Below, in pieces: positions 53,201-64,000 of a stretch of 64,000 nt of DNA. A model generated the notes under the pieces. It ran no database searches. It had not been told where the DNA came from and saw only the letters and a list, made by a program, of their open reading frames with translations. Origin of the DNA: Todiramphus chloris collaris (taxonomy: Eukaryota > Chordata > Aves > Coraciiformes > Alcedinidae); the NCBI GenBank assembly GCA_025345505.1, contig JANVCC010000021.1:30881365-30945364 (forward strand), in the 5' to 3' direction. Made by a program: the position numbers and the translations under genes. The first letter of the stretch is position 1. Each line of letters starts with the position of its first letter.

Positions 53201-53321
53201 CACTGCACTGGAGAGCACAGTACTCGCTCTCATGTCTGCAATACGTGGGTGCACAGCAGAATCAGGCAGTCAGCTAGTCTTAGCCAGCTCCTTGTTTTCT
53301 AACAAGCAGTATCAGGAACAA
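50216..53321. other. Intergenic, unexplained mixed-composition segment and simple repeats
   Basis: No gene recognised. A CCAA tract lies at about 50407-50424 and an A/C-rich tract at 51342-51400. The 51420-51715 segment is visibly less AT-rich than its surroundings and is not assigned. The segment at about 53140-53300, next to the following LTR, is also unassigned. Confidence 0.6.
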
Positions 53322-53326
53322 AACAA

Positions 53327-53891
53327 TGAAAGGACATCTCAAGGACAGGATGAGGGAGCTGGAGACTGAAGAAGTAACGACCACCAGAGGTGCCCCAAGA
53401 CCCCCACACATTCACAACAAGGGGGGATGACTGCTGTTAGCCACTGTGGGTGGAAAAATACTGTTCAGCCTCTGTGCATGTGCTGGCCATGCATGTACTG
53501 ATGCTGGAGCAGTCTCCACTCCCCAGTCAGGAGAGGTATAAGTGGCCTGCTGCTGCAAGGAGCGGGGTTATGAGATTCATTTTCAGAAGGTCGACCTGAT
53601 GTACATCTTGATCCAGGGGATGCCCTGCAGAAGGCATTAGGACCTACTGAGTCCTCTCTCCAAGATTCGTGCTACATGCCCTTCTCCTGCTCGGTGGTTT
53701 CTCTACCACCTTGGGGTTGGTATGTATATGGGGATGTTAGGTAACTAGCTGGGTTTGCATGAATAACATTCTTTTTGCATATTAGTTATGTGTGTGAGTG
53801 CTTAAATAAAATTGGGTTTGCATATTAGCTGTGTGTGTGAGCACCATCCTTTGTGAAATGGGAATCCTTCATGAACCTGGGACAAATGGCA
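53327..53891 (+). mobile_element. Probable solo LTR, 565 bp
   Basis: It begins TGAAAGGACATCTCAAGG and ends CTGGGACAAATGGCA, with AACAA at both flanks (53322-53326 and 53892-53896). Internally it has a TATA-like GTATAAG near 53535 and a polyadenylation signal AATAAA at 53805-53810, about 80 bp before the end, in the layout of a plus-strand LTR. Composition is higher in GC than the surroundings. A partial tandem duplication (GCATATTAG...GTGTGTGAG twice) lies at about 53777-53845. I do not recognise the family, and the flanking duplication is A-rich and could be coincidental, so the call is less firm than the other three. Confidence 0.6.
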
Positions 53892-53896
53892 AACAA

Positions 53897-54783
53897 AAAA
53901 TTCCAGTTTTTCAGAGAAACAAATAACAAGAAATGAGGATACTGAAGAGACACATAGGTTAAGTAGTTTGTGATGAAGTTATTGCATCATCCCTTTCTGT
54001 CATACTGGAAAACTGTGAAGGGAACGTGGTATTCTGCTTCCTTAAATTGCCTCAAGTGAGCATTTCACTAGGGGTTTTAATAACAGGATTGTATGTCTCT
54101 TGAGTTCAATAAGGCCTTGAACAAAATGCTGGTCATCTATGACATGAAAGAACATCAGAGACTTTCCAGTCAAGGAAAAACTAGAAAATGCAGTGAATGG
54201 GGACAAAGGAGTATAATTATGAGTCTACAAGATCTTACAAGGCAATCTTTTTACCCTCTTCACCCCCAAAAAACCCAACATATTGGACTTGAGTAATACA
54301 ACATAATGTTAAGATACTAATTTTCAATTTTTCTCCCTCGTAAAGGTAAATCATAATACTATTAGCAAAATTCTCTTGCATTGGAATTCAGGGTGCCACA
54401 GATACACCTTCACAAAGGAAGTTGTCTGGGAAGGACCCATGCCATGTACACACATATTTTTGCAGTCAGAAAAGTAGGAATGGAAGATGATGTACAAAGT
54501 GGAAAATATCTGCAAAATATTGATAAATTACAATGCTAAGTATACAGCATATAGTGTGAAGAGAACTTAAGGTTTAAGCCTACAAAGCATAGACAAGAAG
54601 TCAGGAAAAATGAGAATCTATATAAGCATGTCCAAATAAAAAAACCCAAACAAAAACCAAACCCAAACCCAAACCCAAACCACAAGAGGAGAACTGAGAA
54701 AAGGAAGTCTCTTTCCTTTCTATCTGATGTTCAGTGAGACAAGAAATTGGTGAACTGTTGTGAGACATGCCCCTTCCTCTTTA
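53897..54783. other. Intergenic, no gene seen
   Basis: AT-rich sequence. An (AAACCC)-type tract lies at about 54658-54681. Nothing else was recognised. Confidence 0.65.
54658..54681. repeat. (CCCAAA)n short tandem repeat
   Basis: About four units of CCCAAA in an A/C-rich setting. The unit lacks the T of vertebrate telomere CCCTAA, so it is not an interstitial telomere. Confidence 0.8.
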
Positions 54784-54788
54784 GCTGA

Positions 54789-55593
54789 TGTCACGGTTTA
54801 GGGTCAGGGCAGCCCCTTAGACCTATAACAGACGCTCTCTGTTAACCCCCTCTCCTTCCCCAGGGGGGGAAGAGAAAGGGAATAAGGGAGAGAGACTAAC
54901 TGATTAGAAAAGGAAACTAGAACAGCTTTAATGAAAATGAAATTAATAATAATAAAAATGGAATATATACAAATATATACAAAACCAGTATCAAACCCAA
55001 CCCCCCTGATGGTAATTACATCACCGTCACCACTGATGCTGTGGAGGCACCAGGAGAGGCCCAGACCGGGCCCCACAGCAGATGGGAGCTATGTTCAGGA
55101 GCTGGATTCTGGTACCGGGTTCAGGAACACGCAGACCGGATCGAAGGCAGAATGGGCAGAGTCCTCCTTGGGTGCTTCAAGGAAGGAACCGAAAGAGGAC
55201 CTGAGCCAAGCCAAGAAAAAGCTGGCAAGGCAGTCCAAGAGGGGAGAGCCCAGAGACCCTTCAGATCCCACAGCTCTAAACCAAATATAGTGTATATGGG
55301 ATGGAATACTTCATTGGCCAGTTTAGAGTCACCCGTCCTGTCCACTCCTCCCTGCAGGTACAGCCTTTCACTTTCTGCATCCCCCAATGTGGTACACAAG
55401 ACCCAGCAGTGGCCTTGGTCTGCACACCAATCCTTGGTAATAACTCTAAACATGAGGTGTTATGACTGCTAGACACAGACACTGTCTGTGAAAACAGGCT
55501 GCTAACTTCAGACGGTGCAGTTAATTAGAAGAACTGAGCTGAAAAGTAAAATTACTGAACAGAATTAGTTCTGTTTTCACTCAAACCAGGACA
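54789..55593 (-). mobile_element. Solo LTR of an avian ERVL-like endogenous retrovirus, 805 bp
   Basis: The printed strand begins TGTCACGGTTTAGGG and ends CTCAAACCAGGACA. It is flanked by perfect 5-bp duplications GCTGA (54784-54788 and 55594-55598). On the minus strand it opens TGTCCTGGTTTGAGTG, a start common to avian ERVL-type LTRs. It carries a variant polyadenylation signal ATTAAA at 54927-54932, near the expected place before U5. The central part is GC-rich and gives several overlapping open frames (54931-55472) that are not genes. No internal retroviral sequence is present. Confidence 0.92.
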
Positions 55594-55598
55594 GCTGA

Positions 55599-58500
55599 AA
55601 ATACATTAGAGGACTTACCCAGCAGAAAGCAAAATGAAATGACACAACTTTTTCATAGTAAAGGGTGGATACAGTTTTTATAATTAAATACAATTGAACT
55701 TGAAGGAGAAAATAAATATTTTGAAAACTCATTCATTAGATTTGTCTTGCTATGTCTTTTCATCATTTACATATCTCCTTTTTTCATGTCAACAGTAAAT
55801 ATTCTCACACTGAAAGTTAGGCAAATATTTAAGCATTTTGTGTAAATGTTTCCTGATCACACAATACTTTGGATGACCATGTTCTAGAATTCATAAGGGA
55901 ACTCTGCTTTTATGCAGAGTTCACTGCAGGTAAGATGACTTACTGTTTTATCCATCTATATGTTTGTCTATCTACATGACGTAGGTGAATGGTATACACA
56001 TATTTGATCTAAGCTAGACCTTCAGGTATACTGTTCTTCAACACATAACAACCTGATGATTTTCATGCATATTCAACATATTATATGAAAAGAAAGTCTT
56101 TCTGCAGTTGAGTGAACATTTAAGGCCAAAAGACCTCAACACTTCTCATTAGTAAGGAGAGAGATCAATGATCCTACAACATAGAATCAACACTTTCAGA
56201 AAGGTACCTGACAGAAGCTGCAGTTACGCTTCCTGAAGCACAAAAGAGAAGTAAGGTTCTGACTTTTTTCTTCTTTCATTTTTCATTGATATGCTTTTCT
56301 AACTTGTCAGTTTCTTTGTTAAGTGTAGCTATTTCTGCATATGTTTCTATGTCTATTTTCCCAATAACTCTGAATATGTTATGCCTCCACATCTTTAGAA
56401 AAGCTGCAGTACATACAGGCTGCAGTTTAAAATAACTTTATATAGACAGTGATTTCATTGGTAGGTTCTTTAGATTCAAAAATGTGTTAAATTACTGCTG
56501 TCTTCATGGTTTGAAGATTTGTCTGTAGTAGTTATTTCACTGAAGAGGTTTTGATTACCTTTTTGTAAATAGCTTTACTCTTCTTTCTTTAAATGTACAG
56601 GGGAGTATTTTTTGTAAGTGATTTGCCACAGTTTATGGTTTTTTTAAAATAAATTCAGAGACTTCTTTCACTCATCTCTCTGCAGGTATTATTGCCCCTT
56701 TTTGAAGACTGAAAAGTTGTATCAGTGTAAAAAATGTAGACATATATTTAGTAGATTCAAATACATGTAGAATTTCATTAAAAATGAACAGAACAAATCA
56801 TGTCCCTTTTAACCTTGATGAATTATGACTACAAAAAGTTAAATAAAAAGAAAATATTGCAAACCTAATTTTTTCTCCCAGGACAAAACTATCACTTCAT
56901 GATACTGTTTTGACAATGACATTTCATAGCAGATCTCAAATGTTTGATCTGGACCATTTAAAATTTGATCCAGCACCCTGTGTAGGTAAAATTTTGTAGT
57001 TAAATTAGCTCAATTTCTATTCTAAAAATCCATTTCACTTGACCCTAACTGTCTCTAAAACTCATGACACAAAATGAAAATAGGTAAGAAGTAAATAAGA
57101 AGGCAAGTTCTTCCATTAAAAGCCATCACAGACATCTGTCTCTTTTCTTTGACTATGTAGGCAAGTGAAGTTTTTTATTTTTTAAAAAGACTAATGGTCT
57201 GTAATTATATTAGTCATCCTGCACTTAATCTTATTTTTGGAGGAACTTTAATGTATTTTCTAATATTTTTCTGTGTTTGTATTGTCAGTTACACCTGACA
57301 GGTAAGTATAACAATTCTGCGGGACTCCGGAAGTGTCCTGTTTAGAGTTAAAGTTGAAAATGTGAAATAAATAAATGGTATTAACTTTTCCCAGTTTCTG
57401 TAAACAAACTTAAAAACTATGTGAATGATACGCATCTCTCTCACAGAATTTTTCAGACCATATTCATGGCTGATTGATAAACAAGCAATGGGCTGAATAC
57501 CTACATAAACACTTCTGTCTCTGCATATCATGTCAGAACTCTTGTTACCATTAATGGAGTCAGGAATTCAGCTTCAAAAAAAATAATGTTCATGACATCT
57601 TTATGTGAACTATCTGTCCTACAGTATAATGATGTATTAGAAAAAAAGTCAGTAACTTGTAATGTAAATCTCAGTAATCTGAATCACAATAATTCATCTA
57701 AATAGACTGACTAAAATTCTTGTCAAAAAAAACCCCAAACAACTTCCTAATGACACTTTGAATACATTTCAAATTTAATATAATATTTTAAAGTAGACAA
57801 GGATAGATTTATAACATACAAATAACAATTATTTACATATATATATATATATAACAGGCTTCCATTTTTTACTTCTAAGAACTTTGAGAGTTAAGTGTAA
57901 TAGAAGCCTAGTTGATTAATCTTTGAGGTCTGAAAATTAAATATGATGCAGATGACTTTTTATCCTTTCTCTTCACATGTAACTAAAAATATTGCTACAC
58001 TATCATGTCTATAGATATAAGAAAACCCAATTAATACAGAGCAAATTATCCATGCATACATCTTTTCTGTAAGAAAGCAAGTAATAAATCGTTACATAAA
58101 AATTCATATTGGTATTTAAAAACAAAAATCGCATGTACACATGAGCTTTCCACAGAAGATGGTGGTGCTAATGTATGTCAAGAGAGAATAAAACCAATAG
58201 AATACATGTCTTGTCACTGATTCTGAAGAGACATTCTAAAGAGGAAAAAAAAAAAAAAAAAAAAAAAGGCTGCTATCCTCCTGACTTAAAACTGAATACA
58301 AGCTTTCAGTTTTAAGCTTTATCCAATAAGCATCCTGATGTAAAACATCAGTTGTGAACAAAAGTATATTGAGCATGCCTTAGCTATATAAAGGTAAGTA
58401 GTTTTTATGAAAGAACATGAATGTCAATGTGAAATTTACATTATAACAAAATAAAAATACCATTAAATTATTAATTTAAATTTCCTCTATATTGGACATT

Positions 58501-59507
58501 TTCTACACAAAATAGGATCTATTTTTCAGAGAACTACAGCTACTGTGTGCAACACACCTATAAAGTCTGCAAATATGCATCCTAAATTCAATGACAAAGT
58601 AGTTTCTTTCTATATTCTTCACTTTTCATTTTGTTACTGACACCAAAAAGGAAGAAAGGTAGGTTTTTAAAGTACAATTTTAAAAACCTATTACCAAAAA
58701 AAAAGCAAAAATCGATGGTTCCCTCCATAAAAGTCATGCAGGGAAACAGAAAACTAGAATACTTTGTGAGTGACTGTACATCAGATGGCAGAAATCAATA
58801 GTTTCTGTAAAGAAGGTATCCTTAGGGATAGAAAGCTTCAAGGTATGAATAGAATAGTAGCTTCAGTGCCTGGCATCTGAAGAACTGATAATACAGTTTC
58901 TAATCCCTGCCCAAGAGTGGGTAAAAAAATACACTGTTTCCAAAGTTTTAATGATTCAGGGTGAATACATTATACTATCTTTCCTGCTGAGTTGCTTGAG
59001 CCCTTCTTTACCTGAGGGATATGTTAAAAGACCAATCAAATAATTCAGAAAACTGTGCAGCTTAAGCAGCAATATTTGAATGTTTACCCTTCTTTCTGAG
59101 TCCCCTAATGTCTGCTGAAATCTCAAATACTTACCTCAGACAGCAGCTTGATTTTTCAGTAGCAAAGATTATATATTATAAAGATTATATATTATAAAGA
59201 TTTTATATGTTTTTTGTAAATCTGTTGTGTGCATTAATCTCACCTTGAAGTACAAAAAAGCACACATAGGGCTTCCTAGCATCTGGGATGAAGTGTTGTC
59301 ACTCCATGGTGGTGTCCCAACTCCAGATCTTCATTATCCATTTATTGTTTACCCATGTTGTAGGTTCCACGTAAAGGAAAACTACATCTGCAGAGTAATT
59401 GTATGCCCCAGATGATAACATCATACTCTGTTGACAGGGAGCTAGGGTGGAATGACTTTAGACACAGATTCTCTACTACACAGATTCTCTCAATATTGTA
59501 CATTGTC
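55599..59507. other. Intergenic, simple repeats only
   Basis: About 3.9 kb of AT-rich sequence with no recognised gene or transposon. It contains an (AT)n tract at 57836-57853, 23 A at 58245-58267 and a 16-bp tandem repeat at 59165-59209. Confidence 0.65.
59165..59209. repeat. 16-bp tandem repeat, about 2.5 copies
   Basis: Two perfect units AAGATTATATATTATA (59165-59180 and 59181-59196), then a partial, diverged third. Confidence 0.9.
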
Positions 59508-60960
59508 CCAACAAGTCCATGGATCCGGATGGGATTCATCCTAGGGTGCTGAGGGAGCTGTCGGAAGAACTGGCTAAGCCGCTCTCCATCATTTATTACA
59601 CGTCCTGGATAACCACGGAGGTTCCAGATGACTGGATGTTATCCAGTGTGACTCTGATTCACAACAAGGGCCAGAAGGAGGATCTGGAGAACTATAGGAC
59701 TGTTAACCTGACCTTGGTTCCTGGCAAGGTTATGGAGCTGATCATCCTGAGTGCCACCAAGCAACATATAGAAGGCAACCAGGTGATCAGGCAGAGCCAA
59801 CATGGGAATAGGAAAGGGAGTTTATCTCACCCACAGTGTCCTCCTGGAAGAACTGGCAGTCCACAGCTTGGACACGTGCACCCTTTTCTGGGTTAAAAAC
59901 TGGTTGGATGACCAGGCCCAGAGCGTGGTGGTGAACGGTGCTGCATCCAGTTGTCATCTGATGACCAGTGGTGTACCCCAGGGATCAGTACTGGGCCCAG
60001 TCCTGTTCAACTTCTTCATTGATGACCTGGATGTGGGGATTGAGTCTACCCTCAGTAAATTTGCAGAATACACGAAACTGTGAGGGAATGTCAATCTCTC
60101 AGAGAGTAGGAAGACGCCGCAGAGGGACCTGCACAGGCTGGGTCGATGGGATGAGGCCAACAGTATGAGCTTCAACAGCACCAAGTGCAGAGTCCTGCAC
60201 TTTGGCCACAATAACCCCATGCAGCACTGCAGACTGGGGGAGGAATGGCTGGAGAGTGGCCTGGTGGAGAGACACCTGGGAGTGCTGGTTCACAACTGGT
60301 TGAACATGAGCCAGCAGTGTGCTCAGGTAGCCCAGAAGGCCAACGGTATCCTGGTTTGTATCAGGACTTGTGTGGCTAGCAGGACTAGAGATGTGATTCT
60401 CCCCCTGAACTCAGCACTGGTGAGGCCTCACCTTGAGTACTGTGTACAGTTCTGGGCCCTGCACTTCAAGAAGGATATTGAGATGCTGGAGCAGGTCCAG
60501 AGGAGAGCAAAGGACTAGAATGTCCTAGTCCTTCCAAAGGACTAGAATGAAAGTCTTATGAGTCTGAGGGATCTGGGGTTGTTTATCCTGGAGAAGAGGA
60601 GACTCAGGGGAGACCCTGTCGCTCTCTACAACTACCTGAAGGCAGGTTGTAGTCAGGTGGGGGGTCAGGCTCTTCTTCCAGGCAACTAGTGACAGGATGA
60701 GAAGGCATGGCCTGAAGCTGCAAGCTCCTCAAGCTTGGAAGTTTAGGTTGGATATCAGGAAGCACTTCTGATAGAGAGGGTGATCAGACATTGTAATGAA
60801 CTGTCCAGGGAGGTGGTGGAGTCACTGTCCCTGCATGTCTTTAAAGAAAGGCTAGATGTGGCACTTTGTGCCATGGTCTAGTCAATGTGTCAGTGTTGGG
60901 TCATAGGCTGGACTTGATGATCTCAGAGGTCTTTCTAACCTCAGTAATTCTGTGATTCTC
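59508..60960 (+). mobile_element. CR1 LINE, longest copy, includes part of the reverse transcriptase
   Basis: About 1.45 kb, 5'-truncated, plus strand. The first frame (59519-59896) starts MDPDGIHPRVLRELSEELAK, the beginning of the CR1 RT domain, and includes a degenerate 'fingers' region. A deletion or frameshift near 59800-59870 moves the reading to another frame. That frame carries the [15 protein letters not shown] motif and a FAEYTKL stretch where active elements have an Asp-Asp pair. The frame at 60165-60518 covers the ORF2 C-terminus, with [18 protein letters not shown] and [12 protein letters not shown]. The 3' UTR ends 'CAGTAATTCTGTGATTCTC', the CR1 terminal repeats. The element cannot be active, because of the frame breaks and loss of the catalytic residues. 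Confidence 0.96.
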
Positions 60961-63900
60961 CATCAAGTTACTTGATTGTAATTGTCTTTCAGGTCAATAT
61001 CGACCCAGTATACATACTGCATTCATGTTAGTTTTCTTCTGGAGTTTTTTTTGTAGTGAACTAACAAACTCCAAACAAAACAAATCCCAAGAAGATTATT
61101 TTGAGGGCATATTACATATTTTCTAAAAACAGTTTCAAAAAAATCCCCAAAACAACCTTGTGTAGGCTCTTTTCCCTCTACAATATTACCCACAAATTCC
61201 TAGAAATACATTAAGAACAGTAATTAAGAAAAGAAATAAATGGATCTACGTTAAAGCAGTGCCTCAAGATATTAAACACATGCTTTACCCTTCAGGCAAC
61301 AGTGCTGTGCAGAATGAAGGGAAGGAAGAACAGAAGGCAGAAGAAAAGGAAGAAGAGAACAACACAGATAGGTGAAGACAGAAAGCAAGACAAGGAAGAT
61401 GGAAAGAAAAACAGATCAAAAGAGCAAAAAAGATGGAAAGAAAGATGGATGGACAGGAAGACAGACAGATGAGTAGACAGAGAGAAAGGAAAGCAGAAAG
61501 GCAAGGAAATACATTTATTTCAAACATTTTTAACTGAGGAGGTTATGCCTTAGTGTCTCAGAAAAGCCAGGAGGACTCAGGACCAAATGTTCTGTGGTTT
61601 GATTATCTGACATTAGAGATTAAGCCCAAGAAATGTGTCTGGAAACCATTCTGTGCTGCCAGACCTTGAGGGGAGGGTGTGTCCCCTGGGTTCACTTCAT
61701 CTATCAGTACAGATTTAGCTATAGAGAATAGATGCATAGGGATAATTATTCATTTCCCAAAACATCCAAATTAACTTAAGAAAGGCTTCCCTTAGAGATT
61801 TATATACTGCTGCTTCTTAAACATAAAAGTACTGATGACAGATATGACAGTGTTTGAGGGGAATAAGTTACCAGTCCTTCAGATGTACTTACCCTAGCTT
61901 GGGGAGACAGAGAAAAATCTGTCACCAAGTCTTAAGTAAGCTGTACTTCTGCCAAGTCTATTAGATATACAGAGGCAATATTTGTTCAACTTGACTCTTC
62001 TGTCATGCCAAAATGAGAAGCACTGAAGAAGTTCCTTACACCTCTGAGAGGCTCCCTGCTGATCTGAGAATCCAAGGAGCTGCAGGTGTCAAACAGCTCC
62101 AGAGCATTTTAGGTTTCAACTCCTTTTTTTCTTCCTTCCATCACTGCAAGTCATTTAATATTATTCATTTCACTATGGTGTTTAGGAAATAAAACCCCAC
62201 ATTTGACACATTGCATGTAAATATATGCTTGAAGCTATTGTGTAACCACACAATGTGAAAACCCAGAACGATGTCAGACTTCCACTGGAAAAGTTGAATG
62301 AATCAGATTTGTCATGTCTTTGACACTTAGGTTTTTGATATAGTTTGTATAAACTTACTACTACAACCTAACACTGTCATGTGATTTAGCATACACAATA
62401 ACTCCCAGTCCTTATCTGGAGTTCTTGCCATGTCAAAAAATGTACACAAAAGAACTAGATAAGCAAATATTGATGCATACCTTCGAATCATTCTGAGGGC
62501 AGTATCGAATGCTTCTTATGTGCTGTGTTGCTTTTGCAGGTGTTATCTATAATAGGCAGGCTGATCTAAAATTTTAAAAAAAAAAAAAAAAGGCATTATA
62601 ATTTTCATATTGAGGTATAGTTTTTCAGCCAGAAAGAAGATCAGACTATGTCCAAACACTATGTTTTCTGACATGTCATTCTGAGGTAACTATTTATCTG
62701 TTTTCAAAATACATTTAGTAATGTTGTTAGCACTGTAATTGATTAAGTGTCTGCAAGGCATGATGAAAGTTGTCATCTTTTTAGTGGGAACCTTTAGAAG
62801 TTTCCCGCTCTACACCTGCTGCTGTGCTGAATAATAATTTGACTTTGCTAGATGAAGGTGAAAATAATGAATCTTGCTGAAATTCCCTATGGCTGTTTAT
62901 TTAAGCAAATGGAAGGGAAACATCCCCTATGGTTATTTAAAATTTTAATATCATATTCTCAGAAGAAATAATGACATAATTAAAATACAAAATAATGTCT
63001 AATGTCTAAAATTAACATGTTTAAAAAACAAAATGCAATTTCATAATATAAGGTAATATTTTTGCTGTGTTTTCTTAAACACAATGCTGAAATTAGAAGT
63101 TTTGCTTTTTGTAATGCAGGAAATTAAATATTTTCAAACATAAATTATAAAAGCTACTTATTAGTTTCAGGATATTTTGAAACCTTCCTCTTGTATAGTG
63201 AAACCTAAAGACTTGAAAAGTAGAGAAAAATATAATGAAGTAAAAATAGTAGTCTTATAAATAATTGAACAGAAATCATTATTATTATTATTACTATTTT
63301 TTCATAGTATTCAAAGGAAAAAGCATTTCTTTATTTCTTAGTACTTAAACTGATATTAAAAGAAATTTGAGACATTCTTACTGTCACTGTCTATGCCATC
63401 AGATAACATGACTCTACAGTCTGCTATTGGGCCCTCATCTGCTGATCAGCTGCAATATATGCTTATTTACTTCAAGGCTGTCCTGCAGACTGAAGCAACA
63501 CATTACCTTTAAAACATAAAACAACTGTAGTTCTCGGAAAAGTTTACTCCACAGAACTCCCCACATAAACAATATGGATAAATTATCCTCAACTTATTCT
63601 CTTTAGATTTAACAAGGTATTTAGATGGGCATCTATGTAATCATAGAAACCATGACACATTCTCAAATGCCACTTCATGTCATGTACATATTTCAAATGA
63701 GATCATTATCCTAGTGAGTTGCAATATAATCCTCATATTTTTTCAAGTACTTTTAACTGAAAAAGTACTGAAGAAATAATGATTGTTGCTTAGAGTACAG
63801 AAAGTCTCTAGGAAAGTTCTTTGTAGTTAAAGTGGCCATTCGTCCTGATGGACATTAACTGATGAATGCAGACACAAGAAATTCTATATTATCTGTCTGA

Positions 63901-64000
63901 AGGACAAGGCATTTATCTACCATGCTTTTAGTTATGAAGACAAGGACTGTCTTCTGAACTGTTCTGCTATACATGAGAAGGCTTCACACATTTCTTGTTA
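60961..64000. other. Intergenic, purine-rich tract and AT-rich sequence
   Basis: No gene or transposon recognised. A purine-rich tract lies at 61305-61510, 16 A at 62576-62591 and an (ATT)n tract at about 63278-63293. Confidence 0.65.
61305..61510. repeat. Degenerate purine-rich (GGAA/GACA-type) tract
   Basis: About 200 bp of nearly T-free, G+A-dominated sequence on the plus strand. It is built from drifting GGAAG, GAAAG and GACAGA units, with a less pure middle. The opposite strand gives Ser/Leu/Phe-rich open frames (61285-61527) that are low-complexity artefacts. Confidence 0.85.

Noticed and set aside
54658-54681. Possible interstitial telomere repeat
   Set aside because: The unit is CCCAAA, not the vertebrate CCCTAA, and it lies in a general A/C-rich tract.
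54931-55472. Cluster of overlapping open frames on both strands
   Set aside because: They sit in the GC-rich centre of the solo LTR at 54789-55593 and have no recognisable protein similarity.
61285-61527. Minus-strand Ser/Leu/Phe-rich open frames resembling a secreted or membrane peptide
   Set aside because: They are a by-product of the polypurine tract; the hydrophobic look comes from CTT/TTC/TCC repetition.
1-64000. CRISPR array, operon, phage or other prokaryote-type system
   Set aside because: Spliced exons, LINEs and LTRs show vertebrate nuclear DNA. None of the tandem repeats has spacer-like regular structure.

Overview
This is AT-rich, intron- and repeat-dominated vertebrate DNA, almost certainly from a bird. 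The case for a bird is a dozen or so CR1-type LINE fragments, several ending in the CR1 3' hallmark of short ATTCTRTG-like repeats, plus solo LTRs of the kinds typical of avian endogenous retroviruses. No bacterial, phage or organellar feature is visible. The species cannot be named from this window.

One protein-coding gene is supported: the 3' end of KLHL1 (kelch-like 1), on the + strand. The last three coding exons lie at 6237-6449, 10911-11082 and 12671-12730. Their phases join cleanly and they encode the C-terminal half of the kelch propeller, ending in a KLHL1-type C-terminus. A 3' UTR of about 1.15 kb probably follows, ending after an AATAAA at 13856-13861. Bases 1-6236 are intron. The rest of the gene, including its 5' end, lies upstream of the window.

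From about 13.9 kb to the end I see no exon, RNA gene or coding sequence. In mammals the region downstream of KLHL1 is a large gene desert towards PCDH9, and this looks like its avian counterpart (inference). Bases 1-18.7 kb hold almost no recognisable transposons, only homopolymers and microsatellites. From 18.7 kb, and densely from 35 to 60.9 kb, CR1 fragments occur in both orientations. Four solo LTRs are resolved to the base: 35637-36401, 49646-50210, 53327-53891 and 54789-55593. Each has TG...CA ends and a 5-bp target duplication (TGGCC, GAGGC, AACAA and GCTGA). The 35-37.4 kb block is a three-layer nest: a CR1 split by a second CR1, which is itself split by a solo LTR.

The open reading frames in the intergenic part are decayed CR1 ORF2 segments, GC-rich LTR sequence or low-complexity runs. 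I found no evidence for a new gene system. The worthwhile observations are the nested-insertion chronology, the precise LTR boundaries, a 17-bp minisatellite inside a CR1 tail, weak splice donors in KLHL1, and several unusual simple-sequence tracts.
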